DNA from: Saprospiraceae bacterium UBA1994 | Lineage (GTDB): Bacteria > Bacteroidota > Bacteroidia > Chitinophagales > Saprospiraceae | Reading direction: 5' to 3' | DNA length: 64,000 nucleotides | Assembly (NCBI GenBank): GCA_002335865.1 | Contig: DDCY01000029.1 | Span: 74,620 to 138,619, forward strand | In this document: in pieces, positions 60,653 to 64,000 of the stretch | Layout of the letters: every line of letters starts with the position of its first letter | Numbering within the stretch: the stretch's first letter is position 1 | Notes under the pieces: generated by a model | Told to the model about the DNA's origin: nothing | Database searches by the model: none | The model's input: only the letters and a program-made list of their open reading frames with translations | Translations under genes and position numbers: made by a program

Positions 60653-61507
60653 ATGAAAAAGTTTTATACACTGATGGTTCTTTGTCTAGCCCTGTCAATT
60701 ACAGTATCTGCACAAGTACAGGCACCGCAACCAAGTCCATCTACTAAAGTAGAGCAGAAAGTAGGCCTAACAGATGTGACTTTAGAGTACTCTAGACCTG
60801 GAGTAAAAGGAAGAACAATTTTTGGAGATTTAGTGACCCTAGACAAAATGTGGAGAACAGGAGCTAACAAGAACTCTATCGTAACATTCTCTACCAGCGT
60901 AATGATAAATGGAAAGGAGATAGAAGCTGGATCCTATGCCATCTTCACCAAGCCAAGTATTCAATCATGGGAGATTAACTTCTACTCTGAGACTGAAAAC
61001 TGGGGCACACCCGAGGCATGGGACGCTTCAAAAGTAGCGGCTACAGTATTAGCCAAATCCACAAAACTTAACGATAAAGTAGAAACTTTTACTATATCTA
61101 TTGAAAACTTGTCTGATGGATCTGCAGATTTATCTATCTCTTGGGATAAGACGAAGGTAGTAGTGCCATTCACAGTACCTACTGATGAGATGGTTATGGC
61201 AAGCATCGAAAAGACTATGGCAGGACCGTCATCTAACGATTACTATGCTGCAGGTAGATATTACAAAGACTCAGGTAAAGATTACATTAAAGCTCTAGAA
61301 ATGATCAATAAATCTATTGAAATGAGAGGTGAAGAGAAATTCTGGATGGTTCGTCAAAAGGCCCTTACACTTGCTAAATTAGGTAAAACTGAAGAAGCAA
61401 TCGTTGCAGCAGAAAAATCAATCGCTTTAGCTAAAATTGCAGGAAACGATGACTATGTAAAAAGTAATGAGAAGTCAATCGCTGAATGGGAATCTATGAA
61501 GAAGTAA
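60653..61507 (+). CDS. Exported DUF2911 protein with TPR-like tail (284 aa)
   Basis: The signal peptide (1-21, ending VSA|Q) precedes a DUF2911 domain at about 25-165: PSPSTKVEQKVGLTDVTLEYSRPGVKGRTIFG, WRTGANKNSIVTFS, GSYAIFTKPS and NFYSETENWGTPEAWD. The family is common in Bacteroidota and has no known activity. The last ~90 residues look like one or two TPR repeats (DYIKALEMINKSIEMRGEE, AKLGKTEEAIVAAEKSIALAK), suggesting protein-protein contact in the periplasm. It has its own terminator and is convergent with the symporter gene. Confidence 0.87.
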   Translation: MKKFYTLMVLCLALSITVSAQVQAPQPSPSTKVEQKVGLTDVTLEYSRPGVKGRTIFGDLVTLDKMWRTGANKNSIVTFSTSVMINGKEIEAGSYAIFTKPSIQSWEINFYSETENWGTPEAWDASKVAATVLAKSTKLNDKVETFTISIENLSDGSADLSISWDKTKVVVPFTVPTDEMVMASIEKTMAGPSSNDYYAAGRYYKDSGKDYIKALEMINKSIEMRGEEKFWMVRQKALTLAKLGKTEEAIVAAEKSIALAKIAGNDDYVKSNEKSIAEWESMKK

Positions 61508-61534
61508 ATAATAGTTAGAATATAAAAAAAACAT

Positions 61535-61561
61535 GAGCCTGCTAATGAAAGTTGCAGGCTC
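61535..61561 (+). terminator. Rho-independent terminator of the DUF2911 gene
   Basis: Perfect stem GAGCCTGC ... GCAGGCTC with an 11-base loop, followed by TTTTTTG. It lies 27 bases past the stop codon. Confidence 0.9.
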
Positions 61562-61619
61562 TTTTTTGTGCGTAGTTGCTAGTTAATACTTTTTGAATAT
61601 TACTACAATTGCGTTACAT

Positions 61620-61909
61620 ACAGCCTAATGTGAGGCATTTAAGAATAGATGGTAAGCCAGTCGTAAAATTGTCAAAGTACTGATTAGAAAAGATGGTTGC
61701 TCAGTTTGTTGTACTTAAATCTGTACTTGTCGAAAAGAAAATAGTGTCTCTTGATAAAATTGAAGGCAAAAGAGGTAGAGATTATATCCGAATTGGGATG
61801 CTTCCAGTATCTAATAAGCAAAAAAAACGCAACAAGTGTAATCTAAAAATATTTTACTCAGTTTGATATTGACCTAGACGTTGTGAAGAAATTTTTTGGT
61901 CCTCAATAA
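61620..61909 (+). pseudogene. Possible degenerate gene of unknown family
   Basis: One plus-strand frame reads YIQPNVRHLRIDGKPVVKLS to KY, a TGA, then LEKMVAQFVVLKSVLVEKKI and VSLDKIEGKRGRDYIRIGML on to a TGA at 61864. The next frame continues YFTQFDIDLDVVKKFFGPQ to TAA at 61907-61909. Composition is protein-like (charged and hydrophobic residues well mixed). An intact 57-codon frame from the ATG at 61693 is an alternative reading. I recognise no family, so this may be chance. Confidence 0.3.
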
Positions 61910-61981
61910 AAAATAATATTAGGTGAAGTTATTATGCTTTTGTCATAAAACATGAAATAGGGAACTTCGGAGTCATGAAAA

Positions 61982-63724
61982 TTACTCAATATTATCAGCG
62001 CTAGGGTGGCTTATATTGTTGAGCATTGTTTTGTTGGCTAAATTCATCGGCAGCAACGCTTGCAAAAGTGCAGCAATAACCAATACTAAAACACATCCAA
62101 TAAGATTTAGCCATAGATAAGGTACTATATCTAAAAAATAGATGTAAATCACTATGGCTTCCGATATTAGTGCAGAGATAAACACTGCATTTCCTTTGAT
62201 GCATTTGATGTAAAAAGCAACAATAAATACACCTAAGATGGTACCATAGAAAAGAGAGCCTATAATATTCACTAGCTGAATTAAATTTTCGAACAAAGTA
62301 CCCCAAGCGGCAAACATAATAGCGATAACACCCCAAAGTAGTGTCAACCATTTAGAAGCATTTACATAATGCTCTTCATCTTTTCCGGGAGCAAGACTAC
62401 GTTTGTATATATCTACAGATGTAGTACTGCCAAGTGCATTGAGTTCAGAAGCACAAGAGGACATTGCAGCTGACAATATTACAGCCAGTAACAGACCGAT
62501 AAGACCTCTAGGAAGTTGGTTGAGTATAAAATTTATAAAGACATAATCTCTGTCATTTGTCTCTATGCTAGAATCTGCTTTTTTGATAAGTTCTTTGGTT
62601 GCATCTCTAAGTACTAGTTCTTCAGTATGTAGCTTTTTGATCTCTCCACTAAGTCTCTCTACTTCGCTGACATTTTCAGTATTGATGGCAGAAGCAAAAG
62701 AGAGTTGCAGCACTTTTTTGACTTGATAGTTTTGATTGTAATCTTTTTGTATCCGATCGAAATCTTCTTTGAATTCAGACTCCATTATTTTTTCGACTCC
62801 TACTTCATTGAAAAAGATAGGTGCTTGGTTAAATTGGTAAAAAACAAATACCATCACACCTATTAAAAGGATGAAAAACTGCATTGGTACTTTTACCAAC
62901 CCATTAAATATCAATCCTAATCGACTTTCTTTTATTGATTTTCCAGAGAGATATCTAGCTACTTGAGATTGGTCTGTTCCAAAGTAGGAGAGCATCAAAA
63001 ATACTCCCCCAGTGAGACCTGTCCATACCGTATATTTATTTTCCAGATCAAAGCTAAAATCAAGAATGTCAAGCTTGTCTCCAGCTCCAGCAATCTGTAA
63101 GGCATTGCTGAATGTAATATCGGCAGGTAATAAATTAAGTATAGTAAAGAATGTGATAATCATACCGATCATTATGATTGTCATCTGTTGTTTTTGAGTG
63201 ACATTCACAGCTCTAGTTCCGCCGAGTACAGTATAGATGATTACTAGAGTGCCTATGATGAGTATGGTAGCATTGAGATTCCACTTGAGGATCGTTGACA
63301 GGATGATCGCAGGAGCAAATATCGTGATCCCAGCTCCAAGTCCACGTTGAATGAGAAAAAGTATAGCGGTCAATGATCTTGTTTTGAGGTCAAATCGACT
63401 TTCTAAAAATTCGTAAGCAGTATATACTTTAAGCTTGTGATAAATTGGAATAAAGCTAACACAGATGATCACCATCGCTATAGGCAATCCAAAGTAAAAT
63501 TGAACGAATCCCATTCCACTGTGATAAGCTTGACCCGGAGTAGATAGGAAAGTAATAGCGCTTGCTTGTGTAGCCATCACAGAGAGGCCTACGGTCCACC
63601 ATTTAGCTTGCTGATCACCTAATAGGTATCTATTCATATTCTTGGCGCCATAAGTCTTGTACACGCCATAGATAACTATTGTGGCTAGAGTGCATATTAG
63701 TATTACCCAGTCTATTGGACTCAT
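61982..63724 (-). CDS. Sodium:solute symporter, sugar/organic-solute type (580 aa)
   Basis: SSS-family transporter with about 13-14 membrane helices: MNRYLLGDQQAKWWTVGLSVMATQASAITFLSTPGQAY near the N-terminus, VLGGTRAVNVTQKQQMTIIM in the middle, and AVILSAAMSSCASELNALGSTTSVDIYKR at the sodium-site helix. An unusual hydrophilic, charged stretch of about 80 residues (about 315-395) interrupts the helices between FFNEVGVEKIM and DRDYVFINFIL. Upstream on the same strand are a 30-codon membrane ORF and a PIG-L deacetylase gene, suggesting uptake of an amino sugar or glycoside product. The substrate is not determined by sequence. Confidence 0.87.
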   Translation of the reverse strand: MSPIDWVILICTLATIVIYGVYKTYGAKNMNRYLLGDQQAKWWTVGLSVMATQASAITFLSTPGQAYHSGMGFVQFYFGLPIAMVIICVSFIPIYHKLKVYTAYEFLESRFDLKTRSLTAILFLIQRGLGAGITIFAPAIILSTILKWNLNATILIIGTLVIIYTVLGGTRAVNVTQKQQMTIIMIGMIITFFTILNLLPADITFSNALQIAGAGDKLDILDFSFDLENKYTVWTGLTGGVFLMLSYFGTDQSQVARYLSGKSIKESRLGLIFNGLVKVPMQFFILLIGVMVFVFYQFNQAPIFFNEVGVEKIMESEFKEDFDRIQKDYNQNYQVKKVLQLSFASAINTENVSEVERLSGEIKKLHTEELVLRDATKELIKKADSSIETNDRDYVFINFILNQLPRGLIGLLLAVILSAAMSSCASELNALGSTTSVDIYKRSLAPGKDEEHYVNASKWLTLLWGVIAIMFAAWGTLFENLIQLVNIIGSLFYGTILGVFIVAFYIKCIKGNAVFISALISEAIVIYIYFLDIVPYLWLNLIGCVLVLVIAALLQALLPMNLANKTMLNNISHPSADNIE

Positions 63725-63729
63725 ATATT

Positions 63730-63822
63730 TTAGTTATAAGCTTTCATAATCCAATAAAATATAGCTATATATATCATGTTCATGATGATCAAGCTCCAGT
63801 ATGCTTTTCTCCAGTTTTTCAT
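63730..63822 (-). CDS. 30-residue single-span membrane microprotein
   Basis: An ATG at 63822 opens MKNWRKAYWSLIIMNMIYIA then IFYWIMKAYN and stops at 63730. It starts one base after the stop codon of the PIG-L gene (TAGCATG) and ends 5 bases before the symporter start, so tight translational coupling is likely. A basic N-terminus followed by one hydrophobic helix suggests a small inner-membrane subunit, possibly of the adjacent transporter. A longer overlapping frame from 63945 runs through the PIG-L C-terminus in another frame and is not credible. Confidence 0.6.
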   Translation of the reverse strand: MKNWRKAYWSLIIMNMIYIAIFYWIMKAYN

Positions 63823-63823
63823 G

Positions 63824-64000
63824 CTATGGTTTGTTGTTCTGATTGAGAGAAACCATATTAGCAAAGATTCTATATGCACCAGGTACACCTGCTGGTAGCT
63901 GACGGAACCAACTGTATCCAGTATAGATAAAGTTTCCATCTCCATGTTGCGCTACGAGTAGTCCCCCTTTGCGAGCAGGCTCACCTGGATCGTTACTGGA
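63824..64000 (-). CDS. PIG-L family deacetylase, C-terminal part (58 codons, cut by the window end)
   Basis: The minus strand from the window edge reads KGGLLVAQHGDGNFIYTGYS followed by WFRQLPAGVPGAYRIFANMV and ends SLNQNNKP. The phrase YTGxSxFRQLPAGVPGAYRLFANL marks the C-terminal domain of Bacteroidota PIG-L-type (GlcNAc-deacetylase-like) proteins, after the zinc-dependent catalytic domain that lies outside the window. These enzymes remove N-acetyl groups from sugars. It is followed by the 30-residue membrane ORF and the symporter in one likely operon. Confidence 0.78.
   Translation of the reverse strand, partial: SSNDPGEPARKGGLLVAQHGDGNFIYTGYSWFRQLPAGVPGAYRIFANMVSLNQNNKP

Larger units (their letters stand above)
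61508..61981. other. Intergenic region with terminator and possible degenerate gene
   Basis: About 470 bp between two convergent genes. The first part holds the DUF2911 terminator (61535-61561). Positions 61620-61909 contain protein-like sequence in two frames, described separately. Confidence 0.5.

Noticed and set aside
63730..63945. 71-codon reading of the small membrane ORF starting at 63945
   Set aside because: Its first 41 codons overlap the PIG-L C-terminus in another frame; the ATG at 63822 gives a clean 30-residue membrane protein just after the PIG-L stop.

Overview
This is an AT-rich chromosomal segment from a member of the Bacteroidota, most likely a Saprospiria/Saprospiraceae-type marine or sludge bacterium. 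The evidence is a giant cell-surface protein with a gliding-type C-terminal (CHU_C, type IX secretion type B) sorting domain, a second T9SS-sorted protein (type A), a TonB receptor beside a DUF5689 lipoprotein, futalosine-pathway MqnB, a fused DAHP synthase/chorismate mutase, DUF3276, DUF3810 and DUF6794 proteins, and A-rich leaders instead of strong Shine-Dalgarno sites. I see no phage, insertion sequence, CRISPR array or defence island. Most of the window is core chromosome.

Layout. 1-180: end of one tRNA (Gly-like) and a complete tRNA-Leu(UAA). 0.5-4.7 kb: divergent envelope genes lptD and an MCE/MlaD protein. 4.8-6.9 kb: arsS-like radical SAM gene, an AhpD-like CPYC protein, and a DinB/YfiT gene broken by a nonsense codon. 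7-15.5 kb: DUF3810 protease-like membrane protein, mqnB, recQ, acs, a T9SS-sorted DUF1028 protein, an OsmC protein and truA. 15.7-28.8 kb: one 4373-residue secreted protein, built of 21 Cys-rich alternating A/B units, three small Cys-rich units, 20 Ig-like ~70-residue units, further Ig/PKD-like domains, a SprB-like repeat and the sorting domain. 29-36.7 kb: DUF3276, an ABC exporter, a VWA-like membrane protein, an exported conserved protein, a small membrane protein and a DUF6794 protein. 37-45.2 kb: topA, a LamG lipoprotein, DAHPS-chorismate mutase, a TfoX-domain pseudogene, a PutP-like symporter and an outer-membrane barrel. 45.4-50.2 kb: engB, an acyltransferase, a DEDDh exonuclease and a long-form GAPDH. 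50.4-56.4 kb: an extracellular nuclease-like gene divergent from a TonB receptor and a three-repeat DUF5689 lipoprotein, a plausible nucleic-acid or phosphate scavenging locus. 56.8-59.6 kb: MarR regulator, hydratase, 70-residue membrane CxxC protein, then rluF and queD. 59.6-64 kb: a gene-poor stretch with a YdeI-like remnant, a DUF2911-TPR protein, another possible remnant, an SSS symporter, a 30-residue membrane microprotein and the end of a PIG-L deacetylase gene.

Most interesting points: (1) the repeat history of the giant protein, with a 489-bp dyad period in the N-terminal block and an 837-bp four-unit duplication in the C-terminal block; (2) at least three decayed small accessory genes (DinB/YfiT, TfoX_N, YdeI-like) in otherwise intact core chromosome; (3) the PIG-L / 30-aa membrane ORF / symporter cassette; (4) the divergent nuclease-TonB-DUF5689 locus; (5) the two-gene ArsS-AhpD module. 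All calls come from reading the sequence and recalled family motifs; no database search was run.
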